Shown: positions 28,624 through 37,329 of the stretch, piece by piece | Numbering within the stretch: the first letter of the stretch is position 1 | Layout of the letters: each line of letters opens with the position of its first letter | Assembly (NCBI GenBank): GCA_028873825.1 | Contig: JAPPNM010000161.1 | Location: 1-37,626, forward strand | Direction: 5' to 3' | DNA: 37,626 nucleotides | From: Gemmatimonadota bacterium | GTDB lineage: Bacteria; Gemmatimonadota; Gemmatimonadetes; Longimicrobiales; Gaopeijiaceae | Made by a program: the position numbers and the translations under genes | Notes under the pieces: generated by a model | Seen by the model: the letters and a program-made list of their open reading frames with translations, nothing else | Databases searched by the model: none | Told to the model about the DNA's origin: nothing

Positions 28624-31600
28624 AGAGGGCGCGGAAGCCTTCGCCGCCGGCGCCGCACCGCCCGCCCCGGCGCGAGCCCCCGGACCGGGCCGCGCGCCAC
28701 CGCATCGTGGAGGACCTCGAGCGCAACCTGCTCGTCGAGGCGGGGGCCGGATCGGGCAAGACGACCTCCCTGGTCGACCGCATGGTCGCCCTGGTGCGGA
28801 AGCGCGCCTGCACCGTCGACCGGATCGCCGCGGTCACCTTCACCCGCAAGGCGGCCGCCGAGCTGCGCCAGCGCTTCCAGGTGAAGCTCGAGGAGGTCGC
28901 GGCGCGCCTCGCGCCCGAGCACCCCGACCACGCGGTGCTGCAGCAGGCCGTCCGCGACATCGACCTAGCCTTCCTCGGCACCATTCACGCCTTCTGCGCC
29001 AGACTGCTGCGCGAGCGGCCGCTGGAGGCAGGGCTGGATCCGGGCTTCCGCGAGGTGCAGGAGTCGGAGGCGGAGCGCATGCAGCGCCGCTTCTGGGTCG
29101 AGTTCCTGGAACGTCTGGCCACCGACGGCGATCCGCGGCTGGGAGAGCTGGCGCGTCTCGGCATCCTACCCGACCGGCTCGAGGACGCCTTCCGCGAGCT
29201 GGTCCGGAATCCCGACGTGGACTTCGGCTTCGAGCCCGCGGATCCCCCGGACGCGGAGGAGACGAAGGAGGTGCGCGCTCGCTTCGACGAGCTGCTGGAC
29301 CGCGCCGAGCGGTTGATGCGGGGCCGCAAGCCCCCCGGCGGCTGGGACTCGTTCGGCCGCCGGATACGGACGCTGCTGTACTGGCGCCGTTCGCTCGACT
29401 GGTCGGACCGGTCGGCGTTCTTCGACGCCTTGGCCAGGGTCCACCTCAAGAAGGGCGGACTGGTGCAGAAGCGGTGGGCCGACACGGCGGCGGGGAAGGC
29501 CGCGGCCAAGGCGCTGTGCGCGGAGTTCGTCGCCTTCGCGAAGGCCGGCGGAGCGGCGGACAGGGTTTTGCGCCGGTGGTGGGCCTACCGCTACCCCGTC
29601 GCGATCGGGGTGGCCCGGGCGGCCGCCGACGCCTTCGCGCGGCAGCGGAAGGACCGGGGCGAGATCGACTTCCAGGACCTGCTGGTACATGCGGCGGCGC
29701 TGCTGCGCGGCGACCCGCGGGCGCGCCGCGACCTGGGCGGGCGCTACCGGCGCATCCTCGTCGACGAGTTCCAGGACACCGACCCCCTGCAGGCCGAGAT
29801 CCTGCTGCTGCTCGCGAGCGACCCGGAGACCGGCAACGACTGGCGCACCGTGACGCCGCGACCGGGCGCGCTCTTCGTGGTCGGCGACCCCAAGCAGAGC
29901 ATCTACCGCTTCCGGCGCGCCGACATCGCGCTCTACGAGGTGGTCAGGAAGCGCTTCGCGGAGTTCGGCGACGTGCTGCTCCTCGAGGCGAACTTCCGCT
30001 CCCTGAACGCGGTCGGGACGCTGGTGAAGGGGGTTTTCGACCGCGAGGACCGGTTGGGGCGCGAGGACACGGACCGTCAGGCGAAGTTCGCGCCGCTCCT
30101 GACCCAGCGCGGCGAGGCTCCCGGGGTGCTGGCGGCGTACGCGACGGCGGGCGGCAGACAGGACGAGGTGGCCGAAGACGAGGCCGCGCGCATCGCGCAG
30201 GAGGTTGCCCGCCGGGTGGAGGCGGGGGAGTGCGAGCCGGGCGACTTCATGATTCTGACACGCACCCGCAGGCACCTCCCGGTGTATGCGCGGGCCCTCG
30301 AAGACCGGAATCTGCCCGTCGAGGTGTCGGGCGCCGGGGTCGGTTTCGAGGACGAGCTGGCCGCGCTTCTCCTGCTCTTCCGCAGCCTGGAGGATCCGGC
30401 GCATCAGCCGCGCGTGCTCGGCGTGCTGGCGGGTCCCCTCTTCGGGATCACGCTGGACCAGCTGGTGGCGTACCGGGACGCGGGGGGCCGCTTCGCGATC
30501 AACGCACCCGCCGAAGGGGACGGCGAGGTGGCCGGGGCGATCAACCTCCTGCACGGGTGGTGGAGGCGGGCGCGGCGCGAGCCCGCGGATGTGACGGCCG
30601 AGCGCCTGGTGGGCGGGATCGGACTCTTTCCGCTGGCGGCGGCGGGGAAGCTGGGCGGACTCCGCGCCGGGGCGCTAGCGTATCTGCTCGACGCGGTCCG
30701 CGCGCGGGCGATGGAGGGGGACACCTCGATCGCGGGGGCCGTGGACGCCGTCGCCGCCGCTCTCGACTGGGAGGACGCGGAGGCGCCGCTCGTGCCGGGA
30801 CGCGGCAACGCCGTCCAGGTGATGAACCTCCACCGCGCGAAGGGACTCGAGGCGAAGGTCGTCTTCCTGGCCGCGCCCTTCGGCGAGCGCGACTGGCCGC
30901 CCCGCATGCGCGTGGCGCGCGGAGAGGACGGGTTCGCGCACGGGACCATCCCGCTGACGGTGAAGCGGGGGTTCACGACGGAGATCGTCGCGCAGCCGGG
31001 GAGCTGGGAGGCCGAGCAGGCGGAGGAGCGCCGATTCGAGGAGGCCGAAAGAGTGCGGCTGCTGTACGTGGCCGCGACCCGCGCCCGGGACGAGTTGTGG
31101 ATCGGGCGGGGGGCGGGGTTGGGGAAGCGGAACAGGTCGCCGTGGGGCGTGCTGGAGGAGTGGGTGGCCGGGGAGGCCGCGCGGGGGGGAGAGGGGGGCG
31201 TCGCCAGGGTGGTGGACCTGCCGCGCGAGGACGCTCCGGAGCCGGATGTGCTGGACGCCGGGACGGACATGGAGGCCGCGATCGCGAAGATGATGGCCGC
31301 GCGGGAGCGCACGCGCGCGGCCTCGTACCGCCTGGAGACGGTGACGGGGCGGGCGAAGGGGACGGAGGGGACGGGGGCGGCGCGGATCGCGGAACCCGGC
31401 CCCTTCTCCTTCGACCCTTCGATCCGTGTCGAGGACTTCGCCCGCCCGGCCGTCCGGCCCGACGCCGGCGGCTTCGAATGGGGCAGCGTCGTCCACGCCG
31501 TGCTCGCGGCCGCGGGCGAGGGCATGGAGGGCGAGCCGCTCGCGCAGCTGGCCCGCGACCTCCTCATCGAGTTCGAGCGCCCGGTCGACGACACCGGCGC

Positions 31601-31964
31601 GCCCACCGAGCTGCAGGCCCTGCTCGCGCTGGTCGACGTCGTGCGCGCCTCGTCCGTGTGGCGCCGCGCCATGGAGAGCGACGAGCGCTACGCCGAGGTC
31701 CCCTTCGCTGTGAACATGGGGCCGGAGGGTGGGGAGCCCGACGTGCTCGAGGGCGTGATCGACCTGGTCTTCCGCGAAAACGGCCACTGGGTCGTGGCGG
31801 ACTTCAAGACGGACAGCGGCGAGGACCCGGAGTTCGAGGAGAGGGCGGGGCGATATCGTGCCCAAGTGAACCTGTATGGTCAATGTTGGGAGAAGGTGAC
31901 CGGTGAGGTGGTGGGGGAGCGGGTCCTGGTCTTCACCGCGCAGGGGAGGGCGGAGGGGTGGTGA
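28620..31964 (+). CDS. addA: AddA-like UvrD/RecB helicase-nuclease
   Basis: A 1114-residue superfamily 1 helicase with a C-terminal nuclease. Motifs in order: Walker A EAGAGSGKTT (Lys47), TFTRKAAAELRQRF, Walker B LVDEFQDTDPLQ (near residue 382), GDPKQSIYRFRRADIALYE, LEANFRS, VMNLHRAKGLEAKVVFLA and YVAATRARDELWIG. The nuclease motif VVADFKTDSG has Asp1061 and Lys1063. With AddB it would resect double-strand breaks and load RecA. TTG 28620 is chosen because it overlaps the addB stop (TTGA), giving translational coupling and no long gap. All helicase motifs are intact, so the complex should be functional. Confidence 0.92.
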   Translation: MKRARKPSPPAPHRPPRREPPDRAARHRIVEDLERNLLVEAGAGSGKTTSLVDRMVALVRKRACTVDRIAAVTFTRKAAAELRQRFQVKLEEVAARLAPEHPDHAVLQQAVRDIDLAFLGTIHAFCARLLRERPLEAGLDPGFREVQESEAERMQRRFWVEFLERLATDGDPRLGELARLGILPDRLEDAFRELVRNPDVDFGFEPADPPDAEETKEVRARFDELLDRAERLMRGRKPPGGWDSFGRRIRTLLYWRRSLDWSDRSAFFDALARVHLKKGGLVQKRWADTAAGKAAAKALCAEFVAFAKAGGAADRVLRRWWAYRYPVAIGVARAAADAFARQRKDRGEIDFQDLLVHAAALLRGDPRARRDLGGRYRRILVDEFQDTDPLQAEILLLLASDPETGNDWRTVTPRPGALFVVGDPKQSIYRFRRADIALYEVVRKRFAEFGDVLLLEANFRSLNAVGTLVKGVFDREDRLGREDTDRQAKFAPLLTQRGEAPGVLAAYATAGGRQDEVAEDEAARIAQEVARRVEAGECEPGDFMILTRTRRHLPVYARALEDRNLPVEVSGAGVGFEDELAALLLLFRSLEDPAHQPRVLGVLAGPLFGITLDQLVAYRDAGGRFAINAPAEGDGEVAGAINLLHGWWRRARREPADVTAERLVGGIGLFPLAAAGKLGGLRAGALAYLLDAVRARAMEGDTSIAGAVDAVAAALDWEDAEAPLVPGRGNAVQVMNLHRAKGLEAKVVFLAAPFGERDWPPRMRVARGEDGFAHGTIPLTVKRGFTTEIVAQPGSWEAEQAEERRFEEAERVRLLYVAATRARDELWIGRGAGLGKRNRSPWGVLEEWVAGEAARGGEGGVARVVDLPREDAPEPDVLDAGTDMEAAIAKMMAARERTRAASYRLETVTGRAKGTEGTGAARIAEPGPFSFDPSIRVEDFARPAVRPDAGGFEWGSVVHAVLAAAGEGMEGEPLAQLARDLLIEFERPVDDTGAPTELQALLALVDVVRASSVWRRAMESDERYAEVPFAVNMGPEGGEPDVLEGVIDLVFRENGHWVVADFKTDSGEDPEFEERAGRYRAQVNLYGQCWEKVTGEVVGERVLVFTAQGRAEGW

Positions 31965-32022
31965 GGGGCAATTCGGCCGGCCGCCGGTAGCGCCCCCTGC
32001 GGGTCGAAGGGTTCGTGCCGGA

Positions 32023-32076
32023 ATGATGGAATAGACGGCGTACTATACGCTATTTTGACATATGATGATGGAATAG
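32023..32076. promoter_or_regulatory. Repeat-flanked AT-rich region before the nuclease gene
   Basis: ATGATGGAATAG occurs at 32023-32034 and 32065-32076. Between them are the short palindrome GCGTACTATACGC (32038-32050) and a TTGACA (32055-32060). It may be a promoter or operator for the 32188 gene. No binding protein can be assigned. Confidence 0.4.
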
Positions 32077-32187
32077 CTACCTTTTTCGGGAATCCGGGGA
32101 GCCGATTGCTCCCGAGGCCGCAAGCCGACTCTCGGTCCGCAGCCGACTCGGCACTCGAAGGGGATCACAGAACAAGGAGCACGGAGA

Positions 32188-32499
32188 ATGCGAACGACCG
32201 AACACGTCACCCACGTCATCGACGGGGACACCTTCACCACCTCGGGCCATGGTGCCAAGGTCCGACTCGAGCGGGTGAATGCGCCCGAGACCGGCCAGCC
32301 CGGCTACCAGGAGGCCAAGGACGAGCTCGCGAGGCTGACCCTGCATCGTCAGGCGATTGTCGAGACCAAGGCCCACGATGCCTACGGCAGGCGCGTAGCC
32401 CAGGTCTGGCGGCAATTCGACGGGATGGACGTGAACAACGCGATGAGGGCACACCTTGGTCAAGGGGTCGGCCGGTCATTCGGCTTCCGCGGGTACTAG
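32188..32499 (+). CDS. Thermonuclease (SNase-like) family protein
   Basis: A 103-residue staphylococcal-nuclease-fold protein, which hydrolyses DNA or RNA phosphodiesters with calcium in characterised members. Visible motifs are HVIDGDTFTT, VRLERVNAPETGQPGYQEAK (carrying the catalytic Arg and Glu positions) and HDAYGRRVAQVW (the second catalytic Arg). AAGGAG lies about 12 nt before the ATG. There is no signal peptide, so it appears intracellular, unlike secreted thermonucleases. It is short and the last strand region is divergent. It sits between addA and a toxin-antitoxin-like pair, at the start of a small defence-type region. Confidence 0.85.
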   Translation: MRTTEHVTHVIDGDTFTTSGHGAKVRLERVNAPETGQPGYQEAKDELARLTLHRQAIVETKAHDAYGRRVAQVWRQFDGMDVNNAMRAHLGQGVGRSFGFRGY

Positions 32500-32655
32500 T
32501 CGGACAGTAAGCTGGTTGGTGTGGAACACGGCCCGAGTCCGTCCAGCTGAAATCGCGAGGCTTCCCAGGGGTACGAACCCGCTGACGCGTGGATTGTCCT
32601 GTGCCGTCACCCCTCATTCGATGTAGTTCGAACCACCCCCAAGCGAGCCCACACG

Positions 32656-33915
32656 ATGCCGATCACCCAGCTTGAACTCGCCCGGCGCCTCCGGAGCGCG
32701 CGGAAGGCATGCCACATCACGCAGACCAAGGCCGCGAAGGCGCTCGGAGTCTCCCGCTCCGCCGTGTCCCAGATGGAAACCGGACAGCGGGGCGTGTCGG
32801 GTCTGGAACTCCACCGGCTGGCCCAGCTGTACCAGCGCGATGTCGGCGATTTCCTCGAAGACCGGTTCGAGAAGACGAGTCCGCTCACGGCCATGTTCCG
32901 GGCGCACCCCGAGCTACGCGGTAGCCCGGAGGCCATGCAGTCTCTGCGACGCTGCGGGGAACTCCACCGGGAGCTCGTGAACCTGCACGAGGTTCTGGGA
33001 CTGCACCGTCGCCTGTCGACGATTCCCGAGTATTCGCCGGCCACCCCCGGCTCGAAGTGGGACGCCGTCCAGCAGGGACACGCCGCGGCGGACAGGGAGC
33101 GCCGTCGGCTCGACATGGGGATCGCTCCGCTCCCTGACGTGACGGACCTCCTCGGGGCACAAGGCGTCAGTACGGCTCTGGTGGACATGGACGACGATAT
33201 CTCCGGGCTCACCCTGATCGGCTCCGACGGCAACATCCTCGTCGCGGCGAACAGGGCCCACCACATCCTTCGCCGCCGCTTCTCGTTCGCCCACGAGTAC
33301 GCGCACATCCTGTTGGACCGCACGCGAACGGCCATCCTGAGCCGCTCGGTGGACCGGTCCAGCGTGATGGAGGTGCGGGCCAACGCCTATGCCGCCGCGT
33401 TCCTCATGCCCGCCGAAGGTGTGCGAAGCTACGTGGACGCCTTGTCGAAGGGACTGCCGAGCCGGCCCAGGGCGGACACCTTCGATGGGAAGGAGGCCAC
33501 GCGCGTGGAGGGAAGGTTGATCGCCCGGACCCAGGATCTCGAGCTGCACGATGTCGTGAGAATGGCGCACCACTTCGGAGTCAGCTGCGCCGCCATGCTG
33601 TACCGGTTGAAGGGGCTCCGATTCCTGACCGAGGATGAGCGCTCAGTGCTGGCCGCGCAGGATGGAGCGGGCGTCGCCAAGGCGCTGAGGGCGTTCCTCG
33701 GACTTCCGGAACCGGACAGCTCCGGCGGGCGGGAGAGGGTTCGGTCCAGGTTCCTGGCTCTGGCAATCGAGGCGTACGTCCGCGGCAGGATCACGAGTCG
33801 GAAGCTGGACGAGCTGGGTTGCCTGGTGGAGCTGGGGGACCTGAGCCAGAGTCTGGAGGAAGCGGGCATCGGGAAGGAGCTCGCCCACGTCGCCGAGGAA
33901 TGCGGTGGGCACTAG
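32656..33915 (+). CDS. Xre family HTH / ImmA-IrrE metallopeptidase fusion (intact)
   Basis: A 419-residue protein joining an N-terminal Xre-type helix-turn-helix (about residues 1-60; ITQTKAAKALGVSRSAVSQM) to an ImmA/IrrE (COG2856) zinc metallopeptidase domain. The zinc site is complete: His213, Glu214 and His217 in FAHEYAH, with Glu239 in MEVRANAYAAAFLMP as probable third ligand. In known systems such proteins cleave a repressor or act as the antitoxin-like half of a two-gene module. It overlaps the next gene, a PIN-domain protein, by 11 nt. This matches the described Xre-COG2856 + PIN toxin-antitoxin organisation, but activity here is inferred. ATG 32656 starts directly at the HTH. Confidence 0.88.
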   Translation: MPITQLELARRLRSARKACHITQTKAAKALGVSRSAVSQMETGQRGVSGLELHRLAQLYQRDVGDFLEDRFEKTSPLTAMFRAHPELRGSPEAMQSLRRCGELHRELVNLHEVLGLHRRLSTIPEYSPATPGSKWDAVQQGHAAADRERRRLDMGIAPLPDVTDLLGAQGVSTALVDMDDDISGLTLIGSDGNILVAANRAHHILRRRFSFAHEYAHILLDRTRTAILSRSVDRSSVMEVRANAYAAAFLMPAEGVRSYVDALSKGLPSRPRADTFDGKEATRVEGRLIARTQDLELHDVVRMAHHFGVSCAAMLYRLKGLRFLTEDERSVLAAQDGAGVAKALRAFLGLPEPDSSGGRERVRSRFLALAIEAYVRGRITSRKLDELGCLVELGDLSQSLEEAGIGKELAHVAEECGGH

Positions 33916-34432
33916 CGCTCCCACGGGCCGGGGTGTGGCAACCGTCGCGCTTGACGCCAGCGTGCTAATCAACTTCCTGATCCTAAACCGGATGGGGATC
34001 CTCTCGGATCTGCCCGGGTACCGTTTCGTCGTATTGGATGCCGTGGAACAGGAGGTGCGGCGACCCCAGCAGCAACTCACCTTGACGAGAGCGTTCGAGC
34101 AGGGCTTTGTCGATCACGCTGGGGCCGCCAACCCAGGGGAACTTGAGGTCTTTGCGGACCACAGGAGGGTGATGGACCTCGGAGAGGCGGCGTGCCTGGC
34201 CGCAGCCGAGGTGCGTGGCTGGATGCTGGCTTCCGACGAGCGACGGCTGTTTCGCACGATTGCTCTGGGGCGAATCGGAGAGGACCGGATCCTGACGACA
34301 CCTGCCATTCTGGTCTTGGCGGTGAAGGCCGGGGTGATCGCGGTCGAAGAACTGCGGGAATCCAAGGAGGAGCTGGAGCGGAACCGGTTCCGGGCGCCGC
34401 TGGAGGCGTTTGAGGGGTTGGTTTCGTCGTGA
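33905..34432 (+). CDS. PIN-like nuclease protein, toxin candidate
   Basis: A 175-residue PIN-fold protein, the likely toxin of the pair with the upstream Xre-ImmA/IrrE gene. The PIN acidic residues are visible: Asp in VALDASVLINFL near the N-terminus, Glu in DAVEQEVRRP, Glu in DLGEAACLAAA and Asp in LASDERRL. PIN toxins typically cut RNA in a metal-dependent way. GTG 33905 overlaps the preceding gene, indicating coupled translation; a GTG about 30 nt later is possible. It resembles no single VapC group that I can name. All catalytic positions seem intact. Confidence 0.78.
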   Translation: MGTSAPTGRGVATVALDASVLINFLILNRMGILSDLPGYRFVVLDAVEQEVRRPQQQLTLTRAFEQGFVDHAGAANPGELEVFADHRRVMDLGEAACLAAAEVRGWMLASDERRLFRTIALGRIGEDRILTTPAILVLAVKAGVIAVEELRESKEELERNRFRAPLEAFEGLVSS

Positions 34433-34648
34433 GCGCTTCTCTTTCGGGCCACTGGGAGCCACACCCCTCGCATCAAGGGCACGCCGAGCGGATACCGAGA
34501 TGACGAACTCGACAGACCGTCTCGGGAATAGGCGAGGACAAGAACCGTCTCTCTACGGCGAACCCGATCAGGACTCCGGTGCTCTCTCGCCTCGGGAGCA
34601 AGAGACCGCAGACGGACTGAGGCGTCTGGATCCCCAGCTTGCTGGCCT

Positions 34649-34909
34649 CTACGAACTCGGGCGAGACCCCGTGTCCACCGGGAGGAAGAACGTGCTCGGA
34701 ACTGCGTCCGTCACCCACTGAACGAGGTCATCCGTCCTGCTTCCCGCGAGGAGTTCGCTGCGGACCCTATCGACGCTGAAGACCCGGCCCTCCCGGTGAT
34801 GATGTAGCACGCTCCTCCAGAACCCGGGACAAAGGTCGAACGAGTAGTACAGGTTCTTCGCCGTGATGAACACGTCCGAATCCACGAGGTAAGTCGGGCC
34901 GGCCGTCAT
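34649..34909 (-). pseudogene. Truncated DUF4411 PIN-like protein
   Basis: An 86-residue protein that clearly starts as a DUF4411 family PIN-like protein (YLVDSDVFITAKNLYYSFDL, CPGFWRSVLHHHREGRVFSV, then FFLPVD). Full-length members are about 160 residues. The frame stops right after FFLPVD plus a few residues, so the C-terminal half with the other acidic residues is missing. A neighbouring frame continues open on the same strand but I cannot match it reliably to the family end. Its ATG overlaps the stop of the upstream Xre-ImmA/IrrE gene (ATGA), the usual pairing for this family. The toxin half is probably dead. Confidence 0.8.
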
Positions 34910-36060
34910 GGCAGATCGAATCCTAGCCCTAGCCGCCCGGCGTATCGCTGAAAGGTGCCGCCGCGCAGCCCCGTCAGGTCATAGGCCTCCTTGAACCCGA
35001 TGCGCCCCTCCATCGCGGCTCGCAGCACCTGGGTCGCGAAGAGCTCACCGACGCGGGTGTTCTGGTTGTTGTAGAAGTCGCCTCCGGTAGGCGTCGTGCC
35101 GCGCTTTAGTTCCCGACGCACGTAGTGCTCGTAGAATTCGAAGAAGGTGCTCCGGTCCACGAGATTCAGGTCCAGCGCTCGCCGGGAAGCGAAGATCGGG
35201 CTGACCTTGAACACCCGGGCGAGCGTCTCGAAGCGACTCGCTTCCCGTCCGACTTTCCTCCACTGCGCCCGCAGCTCCCTCACTGGAACGAGCAACTCCG
35301 CCGCTGCCGCGTTACACCAGTCCTCCACGTCCGAACCACCGGGCAACAGGGATTGGAAACCGGACAGCCCTTCCTTACCGAGCCAGATGTGAGCCAACTC
35401 GCGAGCGAGGGTGAACATCTGCGCCGATTTCGCGTCCGCGCCGTTCACGAAGATCAGCGGCGCGAAGGTGTCGGTGAGGGCGAAGCCGCGAAACTCGTCC
35501 ACCCTCAGTCGGCGGTGGGTGTTGTTACCCACGACGCCGTTGATCACCGCCATCACGCCCAGGTGCTCGATCACTCGGCGCAACTCGCTCACGGCGTCCT
35601 GCCAAGTGTGAACTCCCGTAGCCCAACCGCCATCGAGACCGAGCGTTCTCCGCATCTCGCGGCCGACGGCGTCCGGCTCATCGGCTAGGCCAGCAGTTCC
35701 GACGAACGCCAACGGTTCCACGTCGCTCTCGACCAATGACTCCCGCAGCCACTCCTGTCGGCGTCGCATGGTGTAGAGGGTGTCGAGCAGGTCGGGGCTC
35801 GGCGTCCTTTGGTCGGCACCGGCCATGGTGCGATAGTCGGGAACCGGAAGACGCTCCACGGGAGGCTCGGGAAGGAACAGGTAGCCCAGCGGCGTGTGCG
35901 TGGCCTTGGCCAGCTTCTCCAGCTGCTTGAGCGTGGGCTGCCTTTCGCGTCCGACCCAAGCCGGGAGTTGAGGGATGCGGGCCGCAAGGTCACTCAAGTC
36001 GTAGCCAGCGCGCTCGCACGCCCAGCGAAGCATCTTCGGAGGTACTGGAACGCGAGTCAT
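34906..36060 (-). CDS. Xre family HTH / ImmA-IrrE protein with altered zinc motif
   Basis: A 384-residue relative of the Xre-COG2856 proteins that accompany DUF4411 toxins. The N-terminal HTH (about 5-60) is followed by a Pro-rich linker (LFLPEPPVERLPVPDYRTM) and the peptidase domain. The zinc motif, normally HExxH, reads LARELAHIWLG: residue 220 is Arg (CGC codon) where His (CAC) is expected, while Glu221, His224 and the downstream VEDWCNAAAAELLVP are kept. One base change would explain this. It probably abolishes peptidase activity but may leave the DNA-binding role. Its start overlaps the stop of the hsdR/hsdS-like scar, so it once belonged to a restriction-modification operon. Confidence 0.85.
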   Translation of the reverse strand: MTRVPVPPKMLRWACERAGYDLSDLAARIPQLPAWVGRERQPTLKQLEKLAKATHTPLGYLFLPEPPVERLPVPDYRTMAGADQRTPSPDLLDTLYTMRRRQEWLRESLVESDVEPLAFVGTAGLADEPDAVGREMRRTLGLDGGWATGVHTWQDAVSELRRVIEHLGVMAVINGVVGNNTHRRLRVDEFRGFALTDTFAPLIFVNGADAKSAQMFTLARELAHIWLGKEGLSGFQSLLPGGSDVEDWCNAAAAELLVPVRELRAQWRKVGREASRFETLARVFKVSPIFASRRALDLNLVDRSTFFEFYEHYVRRELKRGTTPTGGDFYNNQNTRVGELFATQVLRAAMEGRIGFKEAYDLTGLRGGTFQRYAGRLGLGFDLP

Positions 36061-36266
36061 GCCCTGACCCTCGCAGCATTGCCGCTACCGCCGTCGAACG
36101 GCGCCAGATCGCTACCCAACGACCCATGGAGCAGGGAGTCGAGAAGGCGACTGCGGGTTGCCTCCACCGCATCCAGCGCGGCTTCCAGCCGGTATCCCGC
36201 CGCGCGCAGGGCGGGCGTGATGAACTTCGTGCAGATGTCGCGTTCCGAGAGGCTCGGCCTGTCCAT
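36057..36266 (-). pseudogene. Apparent HsdR-HsdS fusion remnant of a type I restriction operon
   Basis: A 69-residue frame. Its first 24 residues (MDRPSLSERDICTKFITPAL, then RAAG) match the opening of type I restriction subunit R. Immediately after, RLEAALDAVEATRSRLLDSL and LHGSL look like the terminal coiled coil of specificity subunit S. The bulk of hsdR, all of hsdM and most of hsdS would be missing between them, consistent with a single in-frame deletion. It overlaps the Xre-ImmA/IrrE gene (ATGA), as hsdS often does upstream of such modules. The HsdR match is quite firm; the HsdS match is by pattern only. Confidence 0.6.
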
Positions 36267-36361
36267 CCGGGTCGGGGTCCTCCGATTCCGTTCGGTGCCC
36301 GAATCCGCATCCGGTGATCGGCCGTACCCCAGCCGAGAGGCTCCGGCGCTGGCGCTTCCTT

Positions 36362-36388
36362 CCGTTAGTGTTAGTGGTAATGTAACGG
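36362..36388. promoter_or_regulatory. Short inverted repeat between divergent genes
   Basis: CCGTTA (36362-36367) and TAACGG (36383-36388) flank GTGTTAGTGGTAATG. It lies between the minus-strand restriction remnant and the plus-strand ATPase gene, in a locally AT-rich patch. It could be an operator or promoter. Confidence 0.35.
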
Positions 36389-36495
36389 TCGTGGCCACGC
36401 CGGTTGGGGTGGCGGAAACCCGTCACGGAAGAGAACCCGTCATCATGGAAGCGAATCCGTCCAGGCCCGTCGGAGCGTGACATGGAGATCCGTTC

Positions 36496-37329
36496 TTGCT
36501 GACCGGCCTGCGTCTGGCCGAGCCGCCCGCACCCGAACGGGACGCCTTCCCCTTTGCGATTTCGGCCCTGCGCGGCCTGGGGCCGATGAGCATCCCCGGC
36601 CCGGTGACCTTCTTCGCGGGGGAGAACGGATCCGGGAAGTCCACCCTGCTCGAGGCGATCGCGATCGCCGCAAATCTCCCCACGGTCGGGAGCAAGGAGG
36701 TCGGCGCGGACGACTCCCTGGTGAGCCAGCGGAAGCTCGCCAGCCGCCTGACCGCGGTCTGGGACCGGAAGATGCACCGAGGGTTCTTCCTCAGGGCCGA
36801 GGACCTCCTCGGCTTCGTCGGCCGGCTGGACGGCATCGTGGCGGTGATGGAGGCGCGCCTCTCGGAGATCGAGCGCGAGTACCGGGGACGGTCCGAGCTG
36901 GCCAGGCGACTCGCGACGGGGCCGGTGGTCGCGACGCTGGGCTCCATTCGCGCGCGGTACGGCGACAACCTGGACGCGAATTCCCACGGCGAGACCTTTC
37001 TGCATGTCTTTCGGGAGCGTTTCGTGCCGGGCGGCCTCTACCTGATCGACGAGCCCGAGGCCGCACTCTCGCCGCAGAGCCAGCTCGGCTTCGTGTCGAT
37101 GATGTCCGACGTGGTGAGCGAAGGGGGCCAGCTGATCATCGCGACTCACTCGCCGGTGCTGATGGCGGTGCCCGGCGCGACGATCTACAACTTCGACGAG
37201 TCGCCGCTGCGGGAGGTGGCCTACGAAGCCCTCGGCGGAGTGCGGCTCATTAAGGACTTTCTGCAGGCGCCCGAGCGGTACATGCGCCACCTGTGGCGGA
37301 AGCCCGGCGCGGAACCGCGCGACCGCTAG
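36496..37329 (+). CDS. AAA family ATPase, COG3910-like
   Basis: A 277-residue ABC-type ATPase of the predicted-ATPase group I know as COG3910. Motifs: Walker A FFAGENGSGKSTLLEAIAIA near residue 40, GFFLRAEDL, an HGETFLHVF signature-like motif, Walker B LYLIDEPEAALSPQ, and an H-loop IATHSPVLM. The C-terminal YNFDESPLREVAYEALGGVR and APERYMRHLWR are typical. The start is TTG 36496, since the preceding ATG at 36482 is out of frame. Members lie near defence and mobile genes and their role is unsettled; a link to DNA metabolism or OLD-like systems is inference. No nuclease partner follows. Confidence 0.85.
   Translation: MLTGLRLAEPPAPERDAFPFAISALRGLGPMSIPGPVTFFAGENGSGKSTLLEAIAIAANLPTVGSKEVGADDSLVSQRKLASRLTAVWDRKMHRGFFLRAEDLLGFVGRLDGIVAVMEARLSEIEREYRGRSELARRLATGPVVATLGSIRARYGDNLDANSHGETFLHVFRERFVPGGLYLIDEPEAALSPQSQLGFVSMMSDVVSEGGQLIIATHSPVLMAVPGATIYNFDESPLREVAYEALGGVRLIKDFLQAPERYMRHLWRKPGAEPRDR

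Noticed and set aside
28409..31906. A very long plus-strand frame overlapping addA in another phase.
   Set aside because: It is an Arg/Gly-rich shadow of addA, which carries all the helicase and nuclease motifs.
32517..32556. Resemblance of GTGGAACACGGCCCGAGTCC and following bases to the start of the ribbon-helix-helix gene at 11268.
   Set aside because: Only short shared words (GTGGAACACG, GTCCGTCCAG) without a continuing alignment; probably chance.
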